Origin: Vibrio sagamiensis NBRC 104589
GTDB lineage: Bacteria; Pseudomonadota; Gammaproteobacteria; Enterobacterales; Vibrionaceae
Length of the DNA: 64,000 nt
Assembly: GCF_007990935.1 (NCBI RefSeq)
Contig: NZ_BJXJ01000014.1
Coordinates: 1 to 64,000 of the forward strand
Reading direction: 5' to 3'
The position numbers and the translations under genes were made by a program. This document shows, piece after piece, positions 50,605 to 60,701 of the stretch. Each line of letters begins with the position of its first letter. Positions within the stretch are counted from its first letter, which is position 1. The notes beneath the pieces are model-generated. The model ran no database searches. It was not told the origin of the DNA and saw only the letters and a list, made by a program, of their open reading frames with translations.

Positions 50605-50632
50605 AAAAAGGTCAGCAATTGCTGACCTTTTT
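50605..50632. terminator. Perfect 28-bp palindrome terminator between nusB and thiL
   Basis: AAAAAGGTCAGCAA is followed at once by its exact complement TTGCTGACCTTTTT. The structure terminates in both directions and lies 13 bp after the nusB stop and 23 bp before the thiL start. Confidence 0.85.
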
Positions 50633-50645
50633 GAGGAAGAAATCG

Positions 50646-51113
50646 TTATCTCTTACGAACGTGAGGCGCCGCTTTGTCCAGAACACCGTTAACAAATTTG
50701 TGACTGTCTTCTGCCGCAAATACTTTGGCAAGCTCAATCGCTTCGTTGATCACAACTTTAAAAGGAACATCTTCACGACGAGTCATTTCATACATAGCGA
50801 GACGAAGCAAAGCCAGTTCCATCATATCTAGGTCTTGCATTGGGCGAGACACATATGGACGAATCTTGCTGTCTAACTCCATGTGGCTAAGTACAACACC
50901 GCTTAGTAGTTCACGGAAGTAAGCGACGTCAGTTTCAGGAGCAGAAAGTGCTGGCTCTGATGCATGAAGTTCTTCTTCATCGTATTTATCGCCAGATAAA
51001 AACTGTTCTTCGATCGCGGCAACATTCTCTTTCGTTATTTGCCATGAATAAATCGCTTGTAGAGCGAATTGACGTGCATTACGACGTGCGGCTGGTTTCA
51101 CGCTGGCCCCCAT
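50646..51113 (-). CDS. nusB: Transcription antitermination protein NusB
   Basis: A 155-residue all-helical factor that binds boxA with S10 (NusE) in rRNA antitermination. [15 protein letters not shown] at the N-terminus and [28 protein letters not shown] at the C-terminus are diagnostic. Its ATG overlaps the ribH TAA by one base, so it is coupled to ribH. Confidence 0.96.
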   Translation of the reverse strand: MGASVKPAARRNARQFALQAIYSWQITKENVAAIEEQFLSGDKYDEEELHASEPALSAPETDVAYFRELLSGVVLSHMELDSKIRPYVSRPMQDLDMMELALLRLAMYEMTRREDVPFKVVINEAIELAKVFAAEDSHKFVNGVLDKAAPHVRKR

Positions 51114-51583
51114 TAGGAATCAATTTCAGATAGTACATTAATCATTTCAAGTGCGCTTAGTGCAGCCTCTGCACCTTTATTACCAGCCTTGGTTCCTGCG
51201 CGTTCAATCGCTTGATCAATCGTATCAACAGTCAGTACACCAAATGCAACTGGAAGACTATACTCCAGAGAAACTTGTGCTAGACCTTTGTTACATTCAC
51301 TACAAACATAGTCAAAATGAGGTGTGCCGCCACGAATCACAGAACCGAGAGATACGATAGCGTCGTATTTCCTTGTTTTTGCAACACGTTGAGCCACTAG
51401 AGGCAGTTCAACCGCACCTGGACAACGAACAACGGTGATGTTTTCTTCGCTAACTTGTCCGTGACGCTTTAGTGTATCGATCGCACCAGAAAGAAGACTT
51501 TCGTTAATAAAACTGTTGAAGCGAGAAATCACGATAGCAATTTTTGCATTTGGCGCTGGTAAGCTACCCTCGATCACTTTCAT
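51113..51583 (-). CDS. ribH: 6,7-dimethyl-8-ribityllumazine synthase
   Basis: A 156-residue lumazine synthase, the penultimate step of riboflavin synthesis, forming icosahedral or pentameric assemblies. [17 protein letters not shown], the [14 protein letters not shown] loop and [22 protein letters not shown] are typical. Its stop overlaps the nusB start by one base. The ribBA gene is 157 bp upstream. Confidence 0.96.
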   Translation of the reverse strand: MKVIEGSLPAPNAKIAIVISRFNSFINESLLSGAIDTLKRHGQVSEENITVVRCPGAVELPLVAQRVAKTRKYDAIVSLGSVIRGGTPHFDYVCSECNKGLAQVSLEYSLPVAFGVLTVDTIDQAIERAGTKAGNKGAEAALSALEMINVLSEIDS

Positions 51584-51740
51584 AAGCTTTCCTTTGACTA
51601 TATTTTTAAGTGAAAATTGTTCATCAAGTGAGAACCGACGGATTCTAGCACAATGTAGTGAGCAATATCTAATGGAAATTGGCTATCTATTGACTCATCT
51701 TGATGAATAATGACTTTTTAGTCTCTAAAAAGAGTTAAAG

Positions 51741-52850
51741 CTATTCACATACGTACTCGATTACATGGAGACCAAATCCTCCAAGAGCATGGTACTTATG
51801 GTTTGTCGATGACAATAAGCGCATATTTCGAATACCTAAATCTGCCAAAATCTGGCAGCCAACGCCAACTCGACGGCTGGTACCGTATCTTCGCGCAGGC
51901 TTTGGGGCTTTATTGTTATCTTGTGCTTCAAACATTTTTACTCGATGAAGTAAGTGTTCCGTTGACTCTTCATAACTCAATACTACAAGAACACCACCTT
52001 CTTGGCTGATCCGTTGCATGGCTTTATTCAATGTCCAACTGCAGTCAGGGTCTCGCTCACTGCGTAGTACATCACTAAAAACGTCTTGCAGATGGACACG
52101 AACTAAGGGAGCATTTTCATTCAGTTCACCTCGGCACATAGCATAATGAACTTGGTTATCGATCGTGTCTTTATATGTTACAAGGGTAAACTCACCATAT
52201 TCTGTTGGCATTTTACATTGTGCAACACGTTCAATGGTCGTTTCAGTATGGTTACGATATTCGATTAAGTCTGCGATGGTACCCAGTTTTAAGCCATGTT
52301 GCTCGGCAAAAACTTCGAGGTCTGGACGGCGCGCCATCGTGCCGTCGTCATTAAGAATTTCGACAATAACAGAGGCGGGTTCTAAACCAGCCAAACGGGC
52401 CAGATCACATCCAGCTTCAGTATGTCCTGCACGAGTCAGTACGCCTCCTTCCTGGGCGGCTAATGGGAAAATATGTCCTGGTTGCACTAAGTCCGAGGAC
52501 ATCGCTTCTTTAGCTACAGCGACTTGAATAGTATGTGCCCTGTCTGCGGCAGAAATTCCCGTGGTTACACCTTCAGCAGCCTCAATCGAAACAGTAAAGT
52601 TAGTCGTATATTGCGCATTGTTGTCCTGTACCATTGGGGGCAGGCCTAATCGTTCGCAACGAGCTTGAGTCATCGTCAAACAAATCAAACCTCGGCCATA
52701 TTTTGCCATAAAGTTAATTGATTCAGGGGTAATGTGCTCAGCAGCAATGATCAGGTCACCTTCATTTTCACGATCTTCATCGTCCATAAGGATAACCATT
52801 TTTCCTGCGCGAATATCATCAATAATCTCTTTTGGCGTGCTAATTGGCAT
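51741..52850 (-). CDS. ribB: 3,4-dihydroxy-2-butanone-4-phosphate synthase with degenerate GTP cyclohydrolase II domain
   Basis: 369 residues in two parts. The N-terminal RibB domain (1-200) is intact, with [32 protein letters not shown] and [11 protein letters not shown]. The C-terminal half has the RibA fold but no zinc cysteines: the C...RCDC segment reads [15 protein letters not shown], and the HRQEGRG-type catalytic block is absent. GTP cyclohydrolase activity is therefore unlikely and the genome must have a separate ribA. The name ribBA is often given by homology. It is part of the rib cluster between ribE and ribH. Confidence 0.88.
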   Translation of the reverse strand: MPISTPKEIIDDIRAGKMVILMDDEDRENEGDLIIAAEHITPESINFMAKYGRGLICLTMTQARCERLGLPPMVQDNNAQYTTNFTVSIEAAEGVTTGISAADRAHTIQVAVAKEAMSSDLVQPGHIFPLAAQEGGVLTRAGHTEAGCDLARLAGLEPASVIVEILNDDGTMARRPDLEVFAEQHGLKLGTIADLIEYRNHTETTIERVAQCKMPTEYGEFTLVTYKDTIDNQVHYAMCRGELNENAPLVRVHLQDVFSDVLRSERDPDCSWTLNKAMQRISQEGGVLVVLSYEESTEHLLHRVKMFEAQDNNKAPKPARRYGTSRRVGVGCQILADLGIRNMRLLSSTNHKYHALGGFGLHVIEYVCE

Positions 52851-52954
52851 AGTATCTACTTCCGTTATTCAACTATTTAAATACTGACATCATCTTTAAG
52901 CCATTTGTGATCAACCATGGGGCTCAGCAAATGGTAAACAACAGAAAAATCGGC

Positions 52955-53608
52955 TTAGGCAAAACCATTTTCTTGTAAGAAACCCATTGTGATCTTGGAC
53001 TGTGATGACGCTTCTTGTTGTCCTAGTAGCAAACGCTCCATGTAACGCGCGAGCACATCTACTTCTAGATTAACTCGACGACCAACCTGAAATTGTTCGA
53101 TCGTTGTTTCTTCACTGGTGTGCGGCACAATTGTTAATTTAAATGCGTTTTTACGTAATTCATTGACGGTTAAACTAATGCCATCAACTGTTATTGAGCC
53201 TTTTTCTGCCACGTATTTACTCAAACTTTCTGGCATATCTAACCACAGTTCAATCGCTCGACCGACATGATTGCGTTCAACGATCGTTCCTACGCCATCA
53301 ATGTGGCCCGAAACAATATGACCACCAAAGCGCGTTGTAGGCAACATCGCTTTTTCAAGGTTTACTTTATCTCCAACCTGATAGGCAGAAAAACCCGTCT
53401 TATTTAACGTTTCCAATGACAAATCTGCACGATAATAATGCTCACCAAACTCCACAACAGTTAAGCAAACACCATTAGCCGCTATACTGTCACCAAGTTT
53501 GACATCGGACATATCCAGTTTGCCTGTTTCTATCTTAACCGTGACATCCTCACCCTTTGGGGTAACGGCCGCTAACGTGCCAACAGCTTCTATAATTCCT
53601 GTGAACAT
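52955..53608 (-). CDS. ribE: Riboflavin synthase alpha chain
   Basis: A 217-residue enzyme that dismutates two lumazines to riboflavin. Two homologous lumazine-binding barrels start at MFTGIIEAVG and GHIVSGHIDGVG; IAANGVCLTVVEF and ITVDGISLTVNEL are the paired motifs. The start overlaps the ribD 3' end by 19 bases. Also named ribC in some species. Confidence 0.96.
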   Translation of the reverse strand: MFTGIIEAVGTLAAVTPKGEDVTVKIETGKLDMSDVKLGDSIAANGVCLTVVEFGEHYYRADLSLETLNKTGFSAYQVGDKVNLEKAMLPTTRFGGHIVSGHIDGVGTIVERNHVGRAIELWLDMPESLSKYVAEKGSITVDGISLTVNELRKNAFKLTIVPHTSEETTIEQFQVGRRVNLEVDVLARYMERLLLGQQEASSQSKITMGFLQENGFA

Positions 53609-54744
53609 AATGCTTCTTTTTCGTTCTCGTTGTCTTTTAGGTTAGCAGTAATACGGATATCTTTGCCGACTTGCCTGACATCCGTAATATCTAAGTCAAT
53701 CACTTGTGACATGTGAGTCAAACCCAATGCTCCAAACAAGCCTCTGCCATCACAGCCCATGATTTTTGGCGCAAGGTAGATAACTAATTCATCAACAAGA
53801 TTGGCTTGAATCATTGAACTTGCGAGGGTTGGGCCGGCTTCCACCCACAAATGGTGTAGTGAATGCTGGTTTGCCAAAGTGAACAATATTTTTTTTAAAT
53901 CAAGACGTCCATTATCATCAAGTTGAGGAATAAGATCTCCCTCTTGGCTAACAATAATACACTCTCCATCAGCCTGAAAGAGTTTTAGGTTCTGACGCAG
54001 TTGGTTCTGTCGGTCTAAAATCACTCGATGCGGCTGCCTAACATCACTTTGCTGGTAACAAGTTTGCACACTAGGTGGGAGCTCTTGCCAACGAATATTA
54101 AGCGAAGCATTATCCTCAATCACAGTTTTACTGGTCGACAGGATGGCACTACTTATCGCTCGATAGCGCTGTACATCTTGTCGCGCTTTAGGAGAAGTGA
54201 TCCACTGACTTTGACCGTTTTGCAAAGCACTCTGACCATCCAAACTTGCAGCCATCTTCAACTGCACAAATGGCATACCTGTTTTCATGAATTTAATAAA
54301 TCCACGATTCAATGATAGTGCTTCACTTTCAAGCAAACCTACTTGTACCTCAATACCAGCATCCTTGAGCATTTGAATCCCTCTTCCTTTGACTTTAGGA
54401 TTGGGGTCTTGCATCGCACATACAACTCTGGATACTTTAGCTTTGATTAAGCTTTCAGCACAAGGAGGGGTTCGGCCATGATGCGAGCAAGGTTCAAGAG
54501 TAACGTAAACCGTTGCGCCTTCAGCAAGATCGCCAGCCATACGTAAGGCATAAACCTCTGCATGAGACTTACCTGCACGTTGATGATACCCCTCCCCTAC
54601 AATCTTAGCATCACGAACAATAACACAGCCAACATTTGGGTTAGGCGTTGTCGTATAGATACCACGTTGTGCCAATTTCATGGCTCGGGCCATCATATTG
54701 ATATCGAGAGGAGTAAACTCAACAGCTGATGTATTTTGTAACAT
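53590..54744 (-). CDS. ribD: Bifunctional riboflavin deaminase/reductase RibD
   Basis: A 384-residue protein. The N-terminal cytidine-deaminase-like domain has zinc ligands in KSHAEVYAL and EPCSHHGRTPPC. The C-terminal reductase domain (from about residue 150) includes FVQLKMAASLDGQSA and HHLWVEAGPTLASSM. It turns the pyrimidinone made by RibA into the ribitylamino form. The overlap with ribE shows translational coupling, and nrdR lies 22 bp upstream. Confidence 0.96.
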   Translation of the reverse strand: MLQNTSAVEFTPLDINMMARAMKLAQRGIYTTTPNPNVGCVIVRDAKIVGEGYHQRAGKSHAEVYALRMAGDLAEGATVYVTLEPCSHHGRTPPCAESLIKAKVSRVVCAMQDPNPKVKGRGIQMLKDAGIEVQVGLLESEALSLNRGFIKFMKTGMPFVQLKMAASLDGQSALQNGQSQWITSPKARQDVQRYRAISSAILSTSKTVIEDNASLNIRWQELPPSVQTCYQQSDVRQPHRVILDRQNQLRQNLKLFQADGECIIVSQEGDLIPQLDDNGRLDLKKILFTLANQHSLHHLWVEAGPTLASSMIQANLVDELVIYLAPKIMGCDGRGLFGALGLTHMSQVIDLDITDVRQVGKDIRITANLKDNENEKEALCSQEL

Positions 54745-54766
54745 AATCTACTTATTTTTGACTAAA

Positions 54767-55216
54767 TCAATCTTCAAGGCGTGCTATTTCTTCACCGAAT
54801 TCACGTATGTCCTCAAAACTTCTATAAACAGAAGCAAAACGGATATAAGCGACTTTATCCAAGTCTCTCAACTGCTCCATGACCAGATTACCAATCATTT
54901 CACTTGAAACCTCACGCTCGCCTGTCGCACGCAGTTTTGATTTAATCATACTGATTGCCAGTTCTATGGCATCTGCACTAACTGGACGTTTTTCTAATGC
55001 GCGCTGGATACCACCAGCCATTTTATCTTCATTAAACGGTTCACGATTACCATTGGATTTAATGACCTTCGGCATCACAAGCTCAGCCGTTTCAAACGTA
55101 GTAAAGCGTTCACTACATGCAAGACATTGACGTCGACGACGCACTTGATGTCCGTCCGCAACTAATCGAGAATCAATAACTTTTGTATCGTTCTCTGAAC
55201 AAAAAGGACAATGCAT
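54767..55216 (-). CDS. nrdR: Transcriptional repressor NrdR
   Basis: A 149-residue repressor of ribonucleotide reductase genes. The N-terminal zinc ribbon has [10 protein letters not shown] and [12 protein letters not shown], and an ATP-cone domain ([29 protein letters not shown]) senses ATP/dATP. It heads the ribD operon, as in E. coli. Confidence 0.97.
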   Translation of the reverse strand: MHCPFCSENDTKVIDSRLVADGHQVRRRRQCLACSERFTTFETAELVMPKVIKSNGNREPFNEDKMAGGIQRALEKRPVSADAIELAISMIKSKLRATGEREVSSEMIGNLVMEQLRDLDKVAYIRFASVYRSFEDIREFGEEIARLED

Positions 55217-55296
55217 ACCATCTCCAAATAAAATGCAATTGGGTTCATTTCAAAAGCAAAGACTAGTGTAGCGGAATTGTAATGTGAGAGAAAACA

Positions 55297-55319
55297 AAAA
55301 GGGACATCTCTGCCCCTTT
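55297..55319 (-). terminator. Terminator of proA
   Basis: On the minus strand AAAGGGGCA, loop GAGA, TGTCCCTTT with one mismatch, then TTTT. Confidence 0.65.
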
Positions 55320-55424
55320 AACGTTAATTTTATTAATCATTGCCTTGGGTGCTGAATTTTACCGCAATCGGGGCACCTCTATCTCAAAAATACGCTAAAG
55401 CATCTGAAATAATACAAAAGAAAG

Positions 55425-56672
55425 TTATTTACGAATCAAATAATTCGCTTTCCCAACCCATTTATAACTGGTCAATTCTTCAAGTCCCATTGGACCTCGG
55501 GCGTGAAGTTTTTGTGTGGAAACCGCCACTTCAGCACCTAAACCAAATTGAGCACCATCAGTAAAACGTGTTGAAGCATTGACATACACCGCAGCAGAAC
55601 CAACAGAGTTAATAAATAATTCAGCATTTACCAAACTGTTGGTCATGATGGCATCGGAGTGGCTGGCATTATGTACTCGCATATGCTCAATAGCGGCTTT
55701 AACATTAGAAACAATTTTTACCCCTAACGTATAGCTGAGCCATTCGGTATCAAAATCCCCTTCTTCCGCATCACGAATTTGACAAGTATCCATCCATTTT
55801 TTGGCGTTAGGCTCTGCCACAAAAGTGACTTTATCTTGCAAACGATCCACCAGCATCGATAAGAAAGGGGCCGCGACTTCTTCATGAACCAAAAGAGTAT
55901 CCAGTGCGTTACAAGCCGATGGACGTTGCACCTTAGCGTTTTCGACAACATCCAGTGCTCGTTCAAGATCCGCCGATTCATCAATGAAAATATGACTGAT
56001 ACCAAACCCCCCGATGATCACGGGGATAGTGCTATTTTCTTGGCACATTTTATGTAGACCCGCTCCACCACGTGGAATGATCATATCAACGTAATCATCC
56101 AACTTTAATAGTTGAGATACCCACTCACGCTCTGGTTTTTCTATATATTGTACCGATGCGGCTGGCAGATTTGCTTTTGCCAGCGCCGATTGAATCACTT
56201 TAACCAGCTCCATATTGGAGAAAAATGTCTCTTTACCGCCACGTAGAATGCTGGCATTGCCTGTTTTTAGACACAAAGCGGCAATATCAATGGTCACATT
56301 AGGGCGTGCTTCGTAAATCACACCGACCACCCCGAGAGGAACACGACGACGAGACAAAGACATGCCATTTTCTAGGACTTTGCTGTCTATCTCGCTGCCA
56401 ACTGGATCATTGAGGCTAATCACATTACGCACATCATTAGCAATACCAGCCAAACGCTCTTCGTTAAGCAATAGGCGATCGATCAAAGCTTCCGTCAGCC
56501 CTGCCTCACGAGCAAGTTCGATGTCTTTTGCATTCGCTGCCAAAATAACATCAACATTAGCTTCCAATTCATCAGCAATAACAGCCAGTGCTTGATTCTT
56601 TTGAGCTGTTGATGCAGTCGCAAGTTGAAAAGCCGCTTCTTTTGCCGCTTTTCCCATATTGGTTAAATCCAC
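55425..56672 (-). CDS. proA: Gamma-glutamyl phosphate reductase
   Basis: A 415-residue aldehyde-dehydrogenase-fold enzyme, second step of proline synthesis. The catalytic cysteine is in [15 protein letters not shown], and [16 protein letters not shown] and [14 protein letters not shown] are NADPH/substrate blocks. It follows proB by 17 bp in the proBA operon. Confidence 0.97.
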   Translation of the reverse strand: MDLTNMGKAAKEAAFQLATASTAQKNQALAVIADELEANVDVILAANAKDIELAREAGLTEALIDRLLLNEERLAGIANDVRNVISLNDPVGSEIDSKVLENGMSLSRRRVPLGVVGVIYEARPNVTIDIAALCLKTGNASILRGGKETFFSNMELVKVIQSALAKANLPAASVQYIEKPEREWVSQLLKLDDYVDMIIPRGGAGLHKMCQENSTIPVIIGGFGISHIFIDESADLERALDVVENAKVQRPSACNALDTLLVHEEVAAPFLSMLVDRLQDKVTFVAEPNAKKWMDTCQIRDAEEGDFDTEWLSYTLGVKIVSNVKAAIEHMRVHNASHSDAIMTNSLVNAELFINSVGSAAVYVNASTRFTDGAQFGLGAEVAVSTQKLHARGPMGLEELTSYKWVGKANYLIRK

Positions 56673-56689
56673 TTTACTTCCCTCGATGA

Positions 56690-57829
56690 TTATTCTTGAA
56701 TGACGACAAGGTCATCACGATGAATCACTTCTGAACCGTAGTCATGGCCCAAAATAGTAATAATATCTTTACTGTGTTTACCCGCAATGCTGGCAAGGTC
56801 GATACTGGAATAAGCGCTAATACCACGGGCGACTAATTGTCCAGCGAGATTGGTTACTCGTGCCACTTCTCCGCGAGAGAAATCGCCTCTCACTTGCAAC
56901 ACTCCTTTTGCCAGTAGACTACTGCCCTTGCCAACCACCGCTTTAACCGCACCCTCATCGATAACAATATCGCCCGCTGCTGCAGGGCCTGCCAAAATCC
57001 AACGTTTACGGTTTTCTAACGCTTCTTCACAGGGTAAGAATCGCGTACCTTGTGGTTCAGTACTCAAAGAATCGAAAATAACGTTCGGGGCACTGCCTGC
57101 GGCGATGATAACTTCAATACCAGCACGACGAGCGATGTCTGCGGCTTGCAGCTTAGTCGCCATCCCGCCAGTTCCTAACGTTGTTCCACTGCCACCCGCG
57201 ATTTTGCGTAACGTGTCATCAATGGTTTTGACTTCTTTGATCAATTCAGCGTTAGGGTCTTTACGTGGGTCAGCGGTAAAAAGGCCTTTTTGGTCCGTTA
57301 ACAGCAGTAACTTATTCGCCCCACATAAGATTCCAACTAATGCGGATAAATTATCATTGTCACCGACTTTAATCTCTGTTGTCGCCACCGCATCGTTTTC
57401 ATTGACGATTGGAATGATATCGTTTTCAACCAGTGCATTAATGGTGTCTCGAGCATTGAGAAAGCGCTCACGATCGTCAAGGTCAGCTCGGGTCAGCAGC
57501 ATTTGACCGATTTTGATGCCATAGATATCAAACAGCGACTCCCATGTTTGAATCAAGCGACTCTGCCCAACAGCCGCCAACAATTGCTTGCTCGCCATGG
57601 CATTGGGCAATGCGGGGTAACCAAGGTGTTCTCGGCCTGCAGCAATGGCACCTGAGGAAACCATTACCACTCGATGACCTTGTTTTTTTAGCTCTGCACA
57701 TTGGCGGGCTAACTCGACCATATGTGCTCGATCTAACGCCAACGTGCCACCGGTAAGCACACTTGTACCCAATTTCACAACCACAGTCTGTGATTGCGCA
57801 ATGCTTGAATTCTGTTGATTCATTGTCAT
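56690..57829 (-). CDS. proB: Glutamate 5-kinase
   Basis: Phosphorylates glutamate in the first, feedback-controlled step of proline synthesis. The 379 residues contain an amino-acid kinase domain ([48 protein letters not shown]) and a C-terminal PUA domain (about residues 285-379). The start was placed at MTMNQQ, 57829, and may be two codons later; an open frame 16 codons upstream has no family support. It is the first gene of proBA. Confidence 0.96.
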   Translation of the reverse strand: MTMNQQNSSIAQSQTVVVKLGTSVLTGGTLALDRAHMVELARQCAELKKQGHRVVMVSSGAIAAGREHLGYPALPNAMASKQLLAAVGQSRLIQTWESLFDIYGIKIGQMLLTRADLDDRERFLNARDTINALVENDIIPIVNENDAVATTEIKVGDNDNLSALVGILCGANKLLLLTDQKGLFTADPRKDPNAELIKEVKTIDDTLRKIAGGSGTTLGTGGMATKLQAADIARRAGIEVIIAAGSAPNVIFDSLSTEPQGTRFLPCEEALENRKRWILAGPAAAGDIVIDEGAVKAVVGKGSSLLAKGVLQVRGDFSRGEVARVTNLAGQLVARGISAYSSIDLASIAGKHSKDIITILGHDYGSEVIHRDDLVVIQE

Positions 57830-57900
57830 GGTGTCTTCTGATATGAAAAACAAATAATAGAATGGATGTTTTATCAATCAAATGAAGATTTAACAAGCAT

Positions 57901-57926
57901 AAAAGGTACGAAAAACGTACCTTTTT
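57901..57926. terminator. Terminator between crl and proB
   Basis: AAAAGGTACG, an AAAA loop, and CGTACCTTTTT. On the minus strand it would end the crl transcript. Confidence 0.8.
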
Positions 57927-57955
57927 GTATCTAGGATTAAATCTGATGATGCTCG

Positions 57956-58345
57956 CTAAGCAAATTCAAACGACTCTGTATGATAATCGACTTGGAGTTT
58001 AAAGTGCTTTTCAAGCGTATCGACCAGTTTTTGATGGAAGGTACTTTGCGTTACATACACTTCCTTGACGACATTCTCGGGTAGTGGTTCAGATACCCAA
58101 ATTCCCTCTTTATTGTATTTGCCGATATGATATTTGGCAGTAAAGCCACTCTCAGAGGCTTCAAGATCCATCCACCACCCCCAGAACTCTCGTTTTTCGG
58201 GTGATTTTTTATCATCAACACAAACCGATAAACAATCGAAGTAATAATGACCTTCTTGCGACTGAGGCTCACGTAAGTAAGGCCCCACCGCTTTCAATTT
58301 AGATATGAGACGAAAATGAGTCGGTCCTTGATTTGTCGCAGGCAT
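57956..58345 (-). CDS. crl: Sigma-S binding factor Crl
   Basis: A 129-residue protein that promotes binding of RpoS to RNA polymerase core. Typical blocks are [31 protein letters not shown] and [22 protein letters not shown]. The start is MPATNQ at 58345 with GGAG 7 nt upstream; an ATG four codons earlier lacks such a site. The position beside proB and frsA matches E. coli gene order. Its presence is typical of Enterobacteria and Vibrio. Confidence 0.93.
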   Translation of the reverse strand: MPATNQGPTHFRLISKLKAVGPYLREPQSQEGHYYFDCLSVCVDDKKSPEKREFWGWWMDLEASESGFTAKYHIGKYNKEGIWVSEPLPENVVKEVYVTQSTFHQKLVDTLEKHFKLQVDYHTESFEFA

Positions 58346-58619
58346 AAGAATCTCCATTTCTATAGCAAGTCTAATTCTTTACAAAAGTATTGGTTGTTTT
58401 TGTTCTAAAGTAATTCAAGGGTGTGGGAATGGCTCATCGCTTATGGTAATGAGTCTCAGTGTATGAGTGCTATCGAGGTGAAATAACAGTACATAAGTTT
58501 ACTATGCAGGATTAAATTCACTCACATAACATCAATATATTGGTTCAGTGAGATGGTGCTAAGCACACTTGCGCACTTCCACATACCCACTGTAAGTCTT
58601 GACTAGATTAAACCGTTTG

Positions 58620-59867
58620 TCATCTTAATAATTCATCTTCCAACCATTTTATAGCCAAATCTAGGGATTGCTCATAACCTTTTGTAATTGTTTTAGAGCA
58701 AATTTTCTTCGCTTGACCATACTGGCTAAAGAGCGCCACTAATTTGTTATCACTCAATGGTGAAACAGGATCTCCTTCTAAACTCAGCGCTAAAATAGGT
58801 ACTTTTGTCTTACGACTAGAGAGAAACCCTTGCACTTTTAAAGACCAAGCCATCATTTGCCCGGCTAAGCTACGAATATCAACAGGGCTCTTATTTAAGC
58901 GAGAGGCTAGTAAGTCCAGGTACATCTTAGGCATGTTTTGTAGTTTTTTCGGAGAGGAAAAAATATCGTGAATTGGGGCACCAAGAGCCACACATGCTTT
59001 GAGCTTATCTTGTTCAAGAAATGAAAGACGAATCATCGCATTACCACCAAAACGGAAGCCAAGCAGCCCAACTTTGTGATGATCAACCCATGGCAAACTG
59101 AACAATTCTTTTAATACTGCTTGGTGTAAGCAACTAGAATCCTCAGTCAGAGCCCAATGACGACTGTGTCCAACAGAGGGCATATCTATCGTTAACATTG
59201 CAATATCTTTAGGTGCAAGATGATTACGAAACAAACGCCACATATCCGTTTGTAAGCTATCCAATCCGCCACTAACCATCACAACAGGTAGTTGTTTGTC
59301 AGTACGAGGCAAATGTAAATTAACGAGAATCTTATGCTTTTCAAAGGGTACTTCAATTTGTTTAATTGTGTACCGAGTCTTTTTTGCTCCTTCTGTGTAC
59401 GCTTTGTTCGCAAGCAATTGCGCTTGACGAGCAAGATTGTCATCTTTAAGGTGAGGATAACCAGCAATACTAAAACATAGAGATGCATTAAAGAGCTCAT
59501 CAGCCGCCTGTTCCTCCTCCATTTCATACGCTCTACGTTGATGTTCCATACCCAGCTTGGTCCATTCAAAGGCCCAATTACCACTGTGGTAACCCATAAC
59601 AGTATCTAACCAATTATCTTGAGTACGAGAGTGCTGCGAAGAGGAAATTTTCGATAATACACTATCCATTTCAATTGGACATAAACCTTGCCATACCCAT
59701 TGAAGACGCCTTAAATGGCGATACCAAGCTCCTTTTTGATACTCACCTCTTTCATCTAAAATTTTCCGGCTCGTTGGCATGTACTGAGTCAGTGCTGAAG
59801 TCTCTTTCGCCTGTTTGTATTTAACAAACAAGGTTTCGGAAAGGTTTTCGCTGATATCTTCTGACAT
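58620..59867 (-). CDS. frsA: Esterase FrsA (fermentation/respiration switch protein)
   Basis: A 415-residue alpha/beta hydrolase of the FrsA/YafA family. The nucleophile region reads VGLLGFRFGGNAMI, which lacks the standard GxSxG serine, as in the FrsA family. VSGGLDSLQTDMWRLF is another family block. E. coli FrsA was linked to enzyme IIA-Glc and to the fermentation/respiration balance; its enzymatic role is debated. The start is MSEDISEN at 59867 with GGAG upstream; the frame is open 25 codons earlier through the gpt terminator. Confidence 0.9.
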   Translation of the reverse strand: MSEDISENLSETLFVKYKQAKETSALTQYMPTSRKILDERGEYQKGAWYRHLRRLQWVWQGLCPIEMDSVLSKISSSQHSRTQDNWLDTVMGYHSGNWAFEWTKLGMEHQRRAYEMEEEQAADELFNASLCFSIAGYPHLKDDNLARQAQLLANKAYTEGAKKTRYTIKQIEVPFEKHKILVNLHLPRTDKQLPVVMVSGGLDSLQTDMWRLFRNHLAPKDIAMLTIDMPSVGHSRHWALTEDSSCLHQAVLKELFSLPWVDHHKVGLLGFRFGGNAMIRLSFLEQDKLKACVALGAPIHDIFSSPKKLQNMPKMYLDLLASRLNKSPVDIRSLAGQMMAWSLKVQGFLSSRKTKVPILALSLEGDPVSPLSDNKLVALFSQYGQAKKICSKTITKGYEQSLDLAIKWLEDELLR

Positions 59868-59910
59868 AAAGAGGGCTCCAAGCAGATTGCAATAGCGGTA
59901 ATAATAATAA

Positions 59911-59937
59911 AAAAAATACCCCGATAACGGGGTATTT
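59911..59937 (-). terminator. Terminator between gpt and frsA
   Basis: On the minus strand AATACCCCG, loop TTAT, CGGGGTATT, then a T run. It separates gpt from frsA. Confidence 0.85.
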
Positions 59938-59958
59938 CTCAAGATTTTTTATGCGAAC

Positions 59959-60423
59959 TTATTTTCGTTTACGATTTACTGGTTCTACATATTGAATCGA
60001 CATATCCCAAGGTTGCTCAATCCATGTTTCTTGAGCAATATCGACAACGTAGTCATCCAATAGTTCTTTTCCAGACGGTTTAGCACATACTGCAATAAGT
60101 TTAGCTTTCGGATACATTTCACGCAGTTTACGTGCAGTATCACCGCTATCAACTAAATCTTCAATGATCAAGAAACCTTCACCATCACCCTCGGGTGCTT
60201 TTAATACGCTCATATCACGTTGATGATCGTGGTCATAGCTTGAGATACAGATAGTATCAACATAGCGAATGCCAAGTTCACGTGCCAATATTGCTCCAGG
60301 GACTAGACCACCTCGGCTAACAGCCCAAATACCTTTCCATTGCTCAGCTGGCATTTGTTTTTCTGCTAATTCACGGCAATAAGTTTGCATCGCGTCCCAA
60401 GTGATAATGAATTTTTGACTCAT
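59959..60423 (-). CDS. gpt: Xanthine-guanine phosphoribosyltransferase
   Basis: A 154-residue purine salvage enzyme that attaches PRPP to guanine, xanthine and hypoxanthine. The PRPP loop is [20 protein letters not shown], and [23 protein letters not shown] and [15 protein letters not shown] are typical. A purine permease gene lies 278 bp upstream on the same strand, which makes a local uptake and salvage pair. Confidence 0.95.
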   Translation of the reverse strand: MSQKFIITWDAMQTYCRELAEKQMPAEQWKGIWAVSRGGLVPGAILARELGIRYVDTICISSYDHDHQRDMSVLKAPEGDGEGFLIIEDLVDSGDTARKLREMYPKAKLIAVCAKPSGKELLDDYVVDIAQETWIEQPWDMSIQYVEPVNRKRK

Positions 60424-60645
60424 TTTAATAACCTAATAATTTCAAGTATTCACCTCCTCACACCAAAATGACCATGCAAATACGCACTGGACCATTTTGT
60501 TACTCATTGAGGAGACTGGAATTTAGAGCTGCTTAGCCAGCGATTGTACCGAAACTGCTGGTTGATATCAAAGTTCAAGCACTTTGCCTCTCACAGTTAC
60601 ATAGTCATCAAATAAAAGAAGCTAAATTGCTGGATAAATCACACA

Positions 60646-60688
60646 AATCCAAAAAACAAAACCGATGTAAGCCTTCACTCACATCGAT
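60646..60688 (-). terminator. Probable terminator of the purine permease gene
   Basis: On the minus strand CGATGTGAG pairs with CTTACATCG with one mismatch, followed by GTTTTGTTTTTTGG. It lies 14 bp after the permease stop. Confidence 0.6.
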
Positions 60689-60701
60689 TATTAATTTCAA
60701 A

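Noticed and set aside
54745..55424. FMN riboswitch for the riboflavin cluster
   Set aside because: No FMN aptamer blocks are present before nrdR or ribD; in vibrios the switch is usually at another ribB locus.
56850..57506. 218-codon plus-strand ORF inside proB
   Set aside because: It is antisense to the full-length, conserved proB and has no motif of its own; a shadow frame.
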